Assembly: GCA_002007465.1 (NCBI GenBank)
Contig: LNAC01000137.1
Span: 1,559,011 to 1,623,010 of the forward strand
Length of the DNA: 64,000 nt
Direction of reading: 5' to 3'
Source of the DNA: Ailurus styani
Lineage: Eukaryota; Chordata; Mammalia; Carnivora; Ailuridae
Part shown: piece by piece, positions 1 to 10,347 of the stretch
Layout: the number at the start of each line of letters is the position of its first letter
Position numbering within the stretch: position 1 is the stretch's first letter
Translations under genes and position numbers: made by a program
The notes under the pieces: model-generated
Seen by the model: only the letters and a program-made list of their open reading frames with translations
Told to the model about the DNA's origin: nothing
The model's database searches: none

Positions 1-3000
1 TGGGGGTGGGGGTAGGGGGTTGTCCCAGTAGCCCTGCCTACCGGGCAGCAGGCCTCCCAGAACCGGCTTCCTGGGGGTGGAGGATCATCTTGTCCTGCTA
101 CATGAAAAAGAACACAGCCATCCCTGTGCTGCGGGGGCTACCAAAGGCCAATGTGGTTGGTTAAAATAGGAGGCTAAATTATACCTATTGTGTAGGTGCA
201 CCAGCTGCCTGCTCAGATAAAAAGATCTTTGAACTTCAAAGTCATCTCCAAACAATCACTTTTTATTTTGCAGAGAAGTACTTTTCTCTACTTATTGGGC
301 AGTTAACAATGGGGGCCATTGATGGGTCTGGTCTATTGTATTGCTTTGAAGCGCTTGGTAACTGATTTCTTCTGGGACCCTGAGAGGCCGCCATTTGCAG
401 CACTGCCACCAGGGAGGAGGAGGGGGAGAGGTTTTGGGATGTGGAGTCGGGAACTCTGCAGTTTGCTGTCCTAACAGCTTCTGGTTTTAACGCCTTCATC
501 ATGACAGGCAAGCCTAGTGGCAAGAACTAGTGTTGGTGGTCGGTCTGCGTTTGGTCCGTGTATGAACCTCCACGTCACGCATTTAGTCATGCAGCAAACA
601 TTTGAATGGCTGCTGTGTGCCAGGCACCGTGTTGGGTACGTGGCAGATACAAAGATAAGACCTTGTGCACTAGGCCTCTAAGTCCGCACCATCAAGACTA
701 GAGGAGAGAGACACGAGCAGACAGCGGGCATAACTGCTGTGATGGTGGCATGTACACAACACAGTGACCACAGTCGGAAGAAGGAGCCCCTAGGGCTGCA
801 GGTTCCAGAGGGCCTTAAGGGTTTGGGGACGCCACCTGATCAGAACCGGTGGGATGCTCGGAGGTTGCCAGGGGTACCAGCAGAGCGAGGCATTCCCGAA
901 GGGAAAACAACCTGCTGGTAAAGGTGTTGAGACCTGTTCTGGGGGGGTGACAGTGTTGGGACAGTGAAGGGCCAGGGCAGAGCAGAAAGGACCTCCGTGA
1001 GTTGGAGATTGGATGTTATCCTGTGCACGATCAAATGTCAGCATCCCCAAGACTTGTTAGAAACGTGAGACCGACAGCAGGACAGAGAACATGACCGAGG
1101 CACGGATGGGGAGACCAGTGGCAGGGGAGTGGCCGTGAGGGCCTGAACCAGGCCCAGCTGGTCCCAAGGGCAGGAGAGGGTGAATCCAGACCCACGTGGG
1201 AGGTAGAACTGAGTGCTTGCTCTTGACTCAGCGTGGGGGTGGGGAAGAGGAGGGAGGAACCCAGGGGGCCAGCCGGTCCCCAGTCCAAACCACCGGATGG
1301 GGAGTGGACACACGACTCATCTGTAAGGTAAATCCAGGCTAGAGGGGAGGATTTGGAAGCTGTGGGTGCCGCCTGGGACGGGCTGGAGCGTGAACAGCCG
1401 CCTCTCTGTCCACGGCTCTTGGCGCAGCAGTCCCCCGCCCCCCACCAAGCTTGGGCTGCGGAGGGAGGAGTGTGGCTGGATCTGGGCGATCACCACCTGA
1501 TGTTAGATTCTGAAAAGGTGACCGTCCTAAGGCCTCTGGAGACACGTAGGCCAGGGCGCTGCAAAGTGGAGGCCCATGGGCCACATGCAGCCACAGACAT
1601 GCTTCACGGTCTTCGAGAAAACGTAAATTACCATCTGAGTGATGTCACATGCAGACCCTGATTTCTGGTTTCTCTTGACACGGTCGACTTTTAACCATGT
1701 GGCAGTCACTGTCTGGAGCAGAGTTGGGCAGCCTTGCCGGTGGCTGGCAACGCATCTCCAGCTGTGCCTGAGGCCCTGCCGGGAGGCTCTGCTCACTTCG
1801 GTTACTCGCTGGGTGTCTGTTGAGTTCTCTATCTGCCTGTGATCTAGATGAATGTCCTTAGTGAGGCTGGGGACACATTCTCTCCTTTCTTCGCCACAAC
1901 ATCCCTTGTAAAACAGGTGTTGTAATTTATAGTCGGGGAAACTGAGACCCCGAGGGGCTGTGATTCCCTGGAAGGAAACCTCGAGGCTTAGTTTGTCAGT
2001 CTTGAGATCTGTTAAAATGGCAACTGAGGGGGCACATGAAAGCTGTTGGGAGCACTTAAGTTTTCCTGAGTTAAGAAGAGCAGCCCAGCTAACCAGACTC
2101 AGGTAGGTGATGGAGACTTTACATGTACTAATGAATTCATCCCCCATTTCTAGTTAATCAAAGAGTAACTGTCAGTTAGAACTTCATTTGACAGAAAGTT
2201 CAACCACTGAGTTGATAGACTGCAGCCCAAAGCAAAGAACCAAATCCCTAATCAGCCTGGCTGGCCCCATCCCAGGTAAATGGACTACCAGAGTCAGAGT
2301 TGTTTAAACATTTGAAATAGTTTGGGGGTGTCCTTGAAGTTCCCCACAGGGAAAGCTTCCCTCGCTTGGGACCCTCAGGCCTAGAGATGGACACTGGGGA
2401 GCTCCCGACCTGAAGTTTGCTCTGGACTCGGGTTTGGGGTACCTCAGGAGAGTCTAGCGAGCAGTTGCTGGACCTGGGGCCAGCTGTGGAACAGGAGACA
2501 CCGCTGGACCGAGGCATCTGCACCCTGAGGACAGGGGTGTAGGCTCCTGCAGGTGTCTTGAATAGTTTCCATGACGTGAAGGCTCTTTCACCCCTGACGT
2601 CTTACACTTTGACCAACAAGACCTGGTCTCTTTCTTCTTTAACTTTCAAGTCTTTGAGTCCAAAGATTTTAAAAAAGAAGAAGAAAAGAAGAACTCACTT
2701 ATCTTTTGGTTTACCTAGAATTTTCCTTTCTTTCTGCTCTTTTTTTTTTTTTTTTTTTGGCATTGGCCCTAAAGCCTGGAGCTGTGGGTTCTTACCCTGG
2801 TCATAGCACATACTAGCTCTGTGATCTCGGAAAAGTCATCTCATTTCCCTCAGCTTTGGTGCCATCATCCTAAAGCGAGGGAGTCAGACTACATCTGGAG
2901 AAGACGGCTAGGTTTCATCTTACAAATCAACTCTGATCAGTTGGTGGTATTGGTGTTATCTACCTGAAGAGCATTGTGTTGAGAAGGATTCTGAGGCACA

Positions 3001-3257
3001 TCTGGGTTTATCAGGACGGAGGGCATGGCCCACACTGGTCTCGTCTGCCATTGGTACTGGGTTGGGAGAGGCATATTATCTTCAGAAAAGATAAGCTTTA
3101 AGGTACCTCCGAGCATGATTGGATCATTGATTTTATTTCAATTGTATACGCATTTTAGATTCTGCAGTGTTTGATCTTTTTCTGGATCAGGATCACACAA
3201 GTCTTGATAATAGCCTTGTGGGTTTGGTGTTTGCTTTTTTTTTTTTTTTAACTACAG
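1..3257 (+). other. RCN1: RCN1 intron 1, 3' part
   Basis: Non-coding sequence before the exon 2 acceptor. It contains a G-rich start (three G5 runs at 2-19), an ancient repeat-like stretch around 600-700 (tgtgccaggcac type), weak MIR-like sequence around 1900-1970, a MIR at about 2765-2895, a poly-T run at 2741-2758, and a T run of about 15 at 3235-3249 that forms the exon 2 polypyrimidine tract. No coding exon is supported here. The long minus-strand frame at 1527-2147 has no recognisable protein content. Confidence 0.85.
2765..2895 (+). repeat. MIR SINE fragment
   Basis: Diverged MIR-like text: a 'ctagctctgtgatctcgg' core, followed by 'gtcatctcatttccctcagctt' with mismatches to the MIR consensus. 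Borders are approximate. Confidence 0.6.
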
Positions 3258-3451
3258 GAAGATTGTTGACCGGATTGACAGTGATGGGGACAGCTTTGTT
3301 ACCACCGAGGAGCTGAAAACCTGGATCAAACGAGTGCAGAAAAGATATATCTACGATAATGTTGCCAAAGTCTGGAAGGATTATGATAGGGACAAAGATG
3401 ATAAGATTTCCTGGGAAGAATACAAACAAGCCACCTATGGTTACTACCTAG
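3258..3451 (+). CDS. RCN1: RCN1 exon 2 (EF-hands 1 and 2)
   Basis: Acceptor 'actacag' ends at 3257 and donor 'gtaagac' starts at 3452. Position 3258 is the third base of a split Gly codon. The exon then encodes 64 residues and ends with the first base of another Gly codon. It starts KIVDRID and ends ATYGYYL. EF1 loop is DSDGDSFVTTEE and EF2 loop is DRDKDDKISWEE, both with acidic residues at loop positions 1, 3, 5 and 12. Loop position 6 of EF1 is Ser (AGC), where human and mouse RCN1, as I recall them, have Gly. The rest of the exon is close to human RCN1, which supports orthology rather than RCN3 or CALU. Confidence 0.97.
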
Positions 3452-4558
3452 GTAAGACATGCCACCCGAGTTCTTGCACAGCTGGGGCCCTCAGAACAAC
3501 CTCCTTGTGCGAGCCTCTCTTCTCTCTCGGCACATCTATCGCCTCAGGGAGATGTCACAACCCCTTAGGTAGAACCTGCTTGTGTAACATCCTCCTCTGC
3601 TTGCTAAGAATGTATAGAGCTGCTTACTCTGAGTGAAACTGTAGGTGGTGAGTAGTTTGAGGGGTCCGGGGCCCAATAACAAGTGACTTAGCCTGGGTGG
3701 CTCACTTGCTTCAGCATCCGATGCTTGACTCAGGTTCAGGCCATCATCCAAGGGTCGTGAGATGTGACTTAGGTTGCTGCCGAATCTGAGCTTACAATCT
3801 TGGAGGCATAAAGAACAAAGAGAACAGAGCAGAGATGAAGTGTATCTGTGGGACAGTTTCAAAATGTTGCCGAGTTTCAGACAGCAAAGACCCGAGTGGG
3901 CTGGAGCCATCTGGGAAGGCTTCCTGCTGGAGGGTGGCCTGGGAGTTGGGCCTTGGAAAATGGATATATATTTGGAGAGATAGAGACAAGAGGGGAAGGT
4001 GGGTCAGCTGGAGAAGCAAAGGGACAGGAGTGTATTGAGCAGTGGAGGGTTTGGATAGAAGACATTCTTGTTTGTGGGGAATGATAGAGGGATGTGGGCA
4101 AAGCAGTGTGCGGCCCCACCGGGTACCTGGGAGAGAAAGCTAGGAGACAGGTTTGAGCAGAGCTGGAGATGCACACACTCAGGGCTAGGTTAAAGGAGAT
4201 CTTAAGAGCCAGACAGAAACATTTAGACAGAATGTCGTGGGTACTGGGGAGCCTGTGTATGTTCTAGATCAAAGAATGATATGAAAGCAGGGTTCTGCAA
4301 AGAAAAGTATGACCATTTGGCCTAAAGCCAGCACTCTTAACCACTTGCTATAATGGCCCCAATAAGCTGTTAGGGCCTGGATTATGGGGGGCGGGGGCGG
4401 GCAATGAAAGGACAGATACTGAAGGCATTCTGTTTCAAAGAACTCAGTGACTCGGGACCTTTTGTCCTGTGTGTACCATTTGGGCATGAAGGATGAGTGA
4501 TCTGGAAGGAACTGCTTTCCGTAGCAGCCCAGTTCAAACATTTCTGCACATCCTGCAG
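3452..4558 (+). other. RCN1: RCN1 intron 2
   Basis: Runs from GTAAG to CCTGCAG (1107 bp). No SINE and no recognisable extra exon. The frames running through it are read-through from exon 2 or chance frames. Confidence 0.9.
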
Positions 4559-4737
4559 GAAACCCCGCAGAGTTTCAGGATACTGCGGATCATCACACCT
4601 TTAAAAAGATGCTACCACGCGATGAGAGAAGGTTCAAGGCCGCAGACCTCGACGGTGACCAGACAGCTACCCGGGAGGAGTTCACCGCGTTTCTGCATCC
4701 TGAAGAGTTTGAGCATATGAAGGAAATTGTGGTTTTG
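4559..4737 (+). CDS. RCN1: RCN1 exon 3 (EF-hand 3)
   Basis: Acceptor 'tcctgcag' ends at 4558 and donor 'gtaaga' starts at 4738. The first two bases complete the Gly codon from exon 2. The 59 residues that follow start [16 protein letters not shown] and end [11 protein letters not shown]3 loop is [12 protein letters not shown]. It lacks Gly at loop position 6, but this hand is already degenerate in other RCN1 proteins, so that is not unusual. The exon ends on a codon boundary (phase 0). Confidence 0.97.
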
Positions 4738-6415
4738 GTAAGATCATTAAAGAGCCTGAGCTGGGAAAAGACCAGAGTGAAGTCTGTATCAAAATCTTGC
4801 CCCTTCTTCAAAGAGAGCGCATTCGTCAGCTTGACAGGAATTGAGAAAGAACTCTGGACTACGTTGGGAATACTTGTCTACCCGATAGATTAGTCGCGGC
4901 AGGCTAGCTGCTGTAACAAATAGCCCCAACCCCTGCCATGGAAAACAAAGCTTATTTTTGCTTCTGCCAAGTCCAGTGCAGATGGTCTGAGTCAGGTTGG
5001 CCTTCTGGGCACTTCTCCAAGTACTGTCAGATACCCGGCCACCTTACACCTTGTACTTTCCCACTTGTGGCTTCCAGGTCATCCTGGAACAACCAGCCGG
5101 GAGACACAAAGGAAAAGAAAGGGAATGAAGAGAAGGCAACAGTCTGCCATTACTGTTCCAGCCAAGAAATGAATCGTCCCTCCCTTTTTCCTTCCATGGG
5201 CTCCTTCTAGTTAGGACGAGGCAGGGAAATATAGTTTAGTGTGTGCCGGGAAAGAGCAGATGGGTTCAGTGATCCACTAGTCTCCGTCCCGTTTTTCAGC
5301 CTTGTGGGAACTAGAAAAAGACTCAGAAAGGGAATGCATGATTGTTAAACCACAGGGGGACTTAAAGTAAAACTGGCAGGAGGGACGCTCCTCTTCGGAG
5401 TGGGGCTTGGGAGGGTGCGTGGGTCTGATCGAGGCTCTGAGGGGTGGCCGTGCATTCCATAGTGTCTGGTGGGGTCCCACACGTCTTCATTTTCCATGAC
5501 AGTAAAATAAATGGCATCATCTATTTCCTGGGCAGGTGCCCAGGCCAGTTCTACTGCTTCGACACCTGGAAACAAGGGGCTAAAGTTTTTTGTTCATAAT
5601 TAGCTCTGGACTATTTTTAGTTGCCCAGTTGGCGGATGGGGTCCCCTCTTGCCTTATGCTTCCCTCTCGTGATCACTGTGACACCGAGGACTGGGCAGTG
5701 GCTCTCAGAATCATTTCTCTCGACCACCCCCCATCCATATAGAGAGAGCTGTTCCGCCAGAGGACCATGAAGATGGGGGAATGGTCCACAAGTGCATTAC
5801 GTGCCTCTGGACTGGCTCCCTGCTCTCGGGTCGGCTGTTCGCTTCAGCCCAGGACGCCTCTGACAAAGTACAGTCATTTAACTGCTCACCCTAGCAATAA
5901 ACCTAATGAAGAAGTCAAATGCACTAAGTGCAACACATGTATGTCCAAAAGTCTGATATACTTTCACTTTTTAATTGCCTATTTCATATTTTTATGACAC
6001 CCGCTTATGTTCATTGTTGACTCAGCCCTGGAATCTATTTTTTGGGATTACCTGGTCCAGTGGTTCTCAAGCTGGGTTCCTCACAGTACCTGAGGGGATA
6101 ATTTGCTGAATGGTGGGGATGGTTGGCCTGGCAGGGCATCTCGATAAAAATCAGTCCCTCCGGGCTTTTACTTACATTTGCATTTGAAGAGTGTTCTGCT
6201 TTTAAAATTGGGGAAGGGGGAAGAGGAACAGTAGCTACTGCCTATTTTTTACAGATAAGAAACGAATGCCCAGGGACGTAAGTCAGGAGGTGAGCCAAAA
6301 GTTTCCGAGCATTTTCTGCCATAAAAGCCAGACAGGGGAGGACAATAGGTGGAATTCTCAGATTTACTTAGAGCACGGCTCCATCTTGCCTTCTCTATTC
6401 CCCTTTGCTTCCTAG
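4738..6415 (+). other. RCN1: RCN1 intron 3
   Basis: Non-coding, 1678 bp. It carries an old dispersed repeat at about 4890-5120 (see separate entry), the start of an hAT-like element near 6058 ('ccagtggttctcaagc'), and a weak MIR-like stretch around 6245-6300. No other feature is seen. Confidence 0.85.
4890..5120 (+). repeat. Ancient dispersed repeat, family not named
   Basis: Contains 'ggctagctgctgtaacaaat', a typical opening of an old mammalian repeat. The same opening type recurs in this window near 11955-12350 and 14845-14960. I cannot assign the family by eye, and borders are approximate. Confidence 0.4.
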
Positions 6416-6476
6416 GAAACCCTGGAGGACATTGACAAGAATGGGGATGGGTTTGTGGATCAGGACGAGTACATTG
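6416..6476 (+). CDS. RCN1: RCN1 exon 4 (EF-hand 4)
   Basis: Acceptor 'cttcctag' ends at 6415 and donor 'gtaagtg' starts at 6477. This 61-bp exon encodes ETLEDIDKNGDGFVDQDEYI and then the first base of an Ala codon. The EF4 loop DKNGDGFVDQDE is canonical, with Asp1, Asn3, Asp5, Gly6 and Glu12. Confidence 0.97.
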
Positions 6477-7329
6477 GTAAGTGTGGCCTGGGGTCTTGCC
6501 CGGCCGGCCTCGGCTGTCCCAAGGAGACATTACTCCGCCCACATGTCGAGCTCCTGTCGGCACACATCTCCTCTGGCAACAACCGCAAGTCTGAAGTTGC
6601 GCCTCCTACGCCCTCCCACTGGAGAGGGACTTGTCACACCAGCCCCAGGGTACAGTATCTGGGAGGCACTCAGGAGACCTCACACAGGGGCCAACAGCGG
6701 GGCCCACGGCTCTCAGAGGTGCCCCCCACCCCACTGTCCAGTTTTACCTTTGCAAAACGGCCATGGAGATCCCACCGGTTTCCAGTGAGGCCAGAGCAGA
6801 CTGGGTCAGGGGAAAGACCCCAACGTCAGACGGTGGGTGCGCGGGGCCTCGAGGCACTGAGCAGGTGGAGCTGGGATGCACGCGACTGTTGGTAGGCCCA
6901 GGCATCTGCAGACAGGGCCTCCTCCTTAGAGAGGTGACTCCTTGTACAGAGTGCTCAGCTGCCCCACACTCGGCCCTCTTGTGCCTCTGGTTTTGATGCT
7001 TTCACTGGGAGGACCCAGCTCGCCTTCTGTTCCGATGGGCTCCACTCAGGCGTCAAGAAGTGCGCTTATCAGGTACCGGGCACTGCTGGAGTGGGAGTCG
7101 ACTTCATGCAGCCGGGTCAGAAGCCACCTCGCCGGTTAGAGCCCTTCAGAGCAGCCCGGGAGGCCTCCCAGCATAGACAACTGGGGCCGGCCACTTGGAA
7201 ATTTCCATTTGACCTTCACCGCGGTCACGTGGGTGCTCCGGTACAGGGCTCCCAACAGCAGGTGCCTTCCCCTGGCAGCTCTCCTGCTCTCAAGTGTCCA
7301 CTGAGAGTCATTGGAGGGATGGGATGCAT

Positions 7330-7760
7330 CTAATCTTTGTACCCACGGTTAATAGAGGCAGTTAATTACCTTTCGGCATAAGACCGAAGTGCACGTCGCC
7401 ATGGGTCTCTGTTCGTGGCTGTGTTACTTGGCCACGCCAGGCACGTGAACGTGTGCCTTCCGTAATGAAGGGCGAAGTTTCTTCTAATCAGGAGAAGTGA
7501 TCTTTGATCGGAAGGCCCGAGCTCTGTCCTCGGGTGCGTGGTAACAGACAGGTCTCTCTCACCGTGGTAATTAAAGTGATCTCGGTGGCACTACCTCCAG
7601 AGAATAACATGCCGACAGGCCCCTCGTGGGTGCAAGCTGCCGAGCCTTTCCCGAGCCCGGGCTGCGTGCGAGGGACGGCTGAGAGCTGCAGACGCCTCAC
7701 CTTGACGGTGATGATGGAATTAGACAAAAAAGGCTGACGCATCAAAACAAGCAATGTAGC
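7330..7760. other. Candidate conserved non-coding element in RCN1 intron 4
   Basis: I see no repeat in this stretch. It holds several homeodomain-type cores (TTAATTACC near 7360, GTAATTAAAG near 7568, TTTTAATTAAAAG near 7764) and E-box-like CACGTG near 7443. Conservation cannot be tested here, so this is inference from base composition and motif clustering. Confidence 0.3.
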
Positions 7761-8029
7761 ACTTTTAATTAAAAGCCTGTGCTCTTCTTAGCCCTCCCGA
7801 ACTCTGCATTGACCCGGTGCAAAGTCAGGGCAAAACTGTGAGGGGCTCTGCCTGAAAGAAACACTCCATTCTTGACGCCGGGGAGGGAGGGAGGTGCGGG
7901 CCAGGGTGCTTGAAAATACAGTTCTGAGCGCTCGCAGCCAGAGGGGAGGCCCGGCGTGTGGACTTGTCCAGCAGGTGACTTCATTTACGGAGGAGCCTTC
8001 TCTGCTGGGAGTGAGCGGAAAACCGGTGG

Positions 8030-8200
8030 TGATCTGGTGCAGTGGGGAGAGCACTGGACTTGGGAGGCCAGGCGTCTCCACTTAACTAGCTTTGTGACCC
8101 TGTGGGAGTCACGGCATCGTGATAAGCCTCAGTTTCCTCATCCGGAAAATGGGAATACACAGCAGACAAGCTTGCGGGACTTGATGAAGCCCAAGTTAGC
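8030..8200 (+). repeat. MIR SINE
   Basis: Clear MIR structure: 'agagcactggacttgggaggc', then a 'tagctttgtgaccctg' core, then 'cctcagtttcctcatc' and 'aaaatgggaat'. Confidence 0.8.
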
Positions 8201-8604
8201 TAATACATGTGACAGCCTTGCTCCAAAATAGTCTGCGCGTGTCAGGTGTGGCTCTGCCTTGTGGCCGAACCAAGGGTCTTGCCTCTCTTTTTTTCTTTCA
8301 CTCATTACCCACTCTCTCTACCACTTGGCATTTCCAAGCTATGTTTCCATTAAAGAGAAAACTGCCCACAGGGTATCTGTCTTTTTCAAGGAGATCTAGT
8401 GACAGCAAGCAATGCACCTAGACTTTGCCTTCTTTTTTCCTTTCCCAGTCATTTCATGAAGTAAGGATAATGATTCATCTGACAGAATTGTTACAAGGAG
8501 GAACTAAAATGATCTCTGGGGAAGCCCTTCAGAGACGATACAGACAACAGTAGGAATAAGTGGTTGAGACCAGGGGTGGGAGCAGAGTGGCCCCGTTCCC
8601 TTGT

Positions 8605-8790
8605 AGCCTCAAGCTCATACTCGCTGTGGGTCTTTGGGGTAAGACTGTGCCTCAGCATTTTCATCTATAAAATGGGAATCCGAACAGTACCTCCTTCCAG
8701 GATTATGAGGAAAGTTAAACCAGAAAAAGTGTGTAAAGTATTTTACATATACTATGTGGACTGTAGGAAGTGCTTGATATTGGTCCTTAT
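8605..8790 (+). repeat. MIR SINE
   Basis: Diverged MIR with 'gcctcagcattttcatctat', 'aaaatgggaatccgaacag', 'aggattatgaggaaagtta' and 'gtaggaagtgcttgatatt'. Confidence 0.7.
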
Positions 8791-8879
8791 TACTGGTTTT
8801 ATACCTACATAGTGCCAGTTTGGCTTGTAGAGTTCTTTTTCACAGAAAGTATCCTCTTAATCTTCATAGAAACTCTGGT

Positions 8880-9020
8880 TCGTAAATTACTACCTCTATG
8901 TTACAGACAAGGCAACTTAAGACTCACTGAATTAAGTACATAATCCCAGTCACTGACCTAAGGCACGAGCCAGGATTCATCTTCTGGCTCCTGAGCTCCA
9001 TTCTTTCTATTCCATGAGGC
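8880..9020 (-). repeat. MIR SINE, reverse
   Basis: Reads as reverse-complement MIR: 'atgttacagacaaggcaact' through 'gagccaggattcatcttctg'. Borders are approximate. Confidence 0.6.
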
Positions 9021-9196
9021 AACCTGCACGGTGGCTGAGTCACTGCACTGCATCATTATCCTCCGGAAACTGCCCGCCAGACATTTGGGTTAGGGCTCCT
9101 GATGGGTCATCATCTTTCCAAAACCTCAGCAGGGCAGGTTTTCCTTAACTTACCTTCCCGCTTGTCTTGCTAACCAAGAACCACCTTCCCTTCCAG

Positions 9197-9396
9197 CGGA
9201 TATGTTTTCCCACGAGGAGAACGGCCCCGAGCCAGACTGGGTTTTGTCAGAACGGGAGCAGTTTAATGAGTTCCGGGATCTGAACAAGGACGGCAAGTTG
9301 GACAAAGACGAGATCCGCCACTGGATCCTCCCTCAGGACTACGACCATGCTCAGGCCGAGGCCAGGCACCTGGTGTACGAGTCAGACAAAAACAAG
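9197..9396 (+). CDS. RCN1: RCN1 exon 5 (EF-hand 5, start of EF-hand 6)
   Basis: Acceptor 'cccttccag' ends at 9196 and donor 'gtagttcac' starts at 9397. The first two bases complete the split Ala codon, then the exon reads [14 protein letters not shown] and ends [10 protein letters not shown] on a codon boundary. EF5 loop [12 protein letters not shown] is canonical. The EF6 loop is cut by intron 5 after its first four residues (DKNK). The donor GTAGTT is weaker than the GTAAG donors of the other introns. Confidence 0.97.
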
Positions 9397-10239
9397 GTAG
9401 TTCACGTTCTCCCGAGTCATTCCTCGAAGGGAGACCGTGTACACAAGATGGGTTCTGTTTGCTGCTTTGGTGACAGCACTGGCCTGTGGCCCACGCGGCC
9501 ACGTCCTGATCGGCCTCTCTCATTCTTGCCCTACGTTACAGACTTGGGAGCTCAAGCCAATGTCATGATAAGCCACAGTGAACTAACTCATTAGAGGCCC
9601 AGACATGCCTGAATAGTCCGCTAAGGGGCACAGTTAATTCCCTCCCCTGTCCGAGGATTGTAGAGACAGTCCCTTTGTTGGCTGCGGGCCGAGCATGGGT
9701 TTCAGAGGTGTCCCCTGAGTTGCCCGCAGACACGTCTGCCCGTTCCGTCAGTCGGTCGGCAGATACTTAGCAGACATCTATGATGTGTCAGGCGCAAGGG
9801 TGCCCATCCCATGACGCCCCGGGCCTCCTCAATCAGGCGTGTCCCGCTGGCTCGGACGCCCAGCCCTTCAGTATCTTTTGATAAATATCCACATAAATAA
9901 ACAAGATGTAGAAAGAAGTCCTGCCTCCTCCCAGTTTGATCACTGCTGCTTGTTCTTGAGGGCAGGAGAGTTGTACAGTTAGGCCGTAAAAGGGGAGTGG
10001 AACTCTTCTTCTTCGGGCCTGTTTCGGGAAAACCAGCGCTGCTTGTGCCCATAACTGATTTTCACTGCGGTTTGGTTTTTGCAGGACAGTGACTGGGGGT
10101 GAAGGAAGGTGCCTGGCGGCTTCTTAATTATGACATGCGCTATTTTAAATGTTGCAAACCCATGAAATTACGGGAGCTCCACGCTGAACTGTTCCTCAGA
10201 GTTACCAGAACTTCTGTGACAGAGCTCTTTCTCTTGCAG
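9397..10239 (+). other. RCN1: RCN1 intron 5
   Basis: Non-coding, 843 bp. A strong acceptor-like sequence ('ggtttggtttttgcag') ends at 10084, 155 bp before the real acceptor. If used, its frame would meet a TGA after five codons (see findings). No repeat is recognised with confidence. Confidence 0.85.
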
Positions 10240-10347
10240 GATGAAAAGCTAACGAAGGAGGAGATACTGGAGAACTGGAACATGTTTGTCGGAAGCCAAG
10301 CTACCAATTACGGGGAAGATCTCACAAAAAACCACGATGAACTCTGA
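10240..10347 (+). CDS. RCN1: RCN1 exon 6, terminal coding part with HDEL stop
   Basis: Acceptor 'ctcttgcag' ends at 10239. The exon encodes 35 residues starting [13 protein letters not shown] and ending TKNHDEL, followed by TGA at 10345-10347. It completes the EF6 loop (DKNK from exon 5 plus DEKLTKEE). The C-terminal HDEL is the KDEL-receptor retrieval signal that keeps RCN1 in the ER. Confidence 0.98.
   Translation, partial: DEKLTKEEILENWNMFVGSQATNYGEDLTKNHDEL

Larger units (their letters stand above)
6477..9196 (+). other. RCN1: RCN1 intron 4
   Basis: The largest intron in the window (2720 bp). It contains a repeat-free candidate conserved stretch at about 7330-7760 and a cluster of MIR copies at about 8030-9020. 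The long frames starting upstream in exon 4 and crossing the donor are read-through artefacts. Confidence 0.88.

Noticed and set aside
1527..2147. 206-codon minus-strand frame in RCN1 intron 1
   Set aside because: No recognisable domain, crosses MIR-like sequence, and opposite-strand frames overlap it. Chance frame.
6455..6895. 146-codon frame beginning in RCN1 exon 4
   Set aside because: In a different frame from RCN1 and reads through the GTAAG donor into the intron. A matching RCN1 frame ends at the donor.
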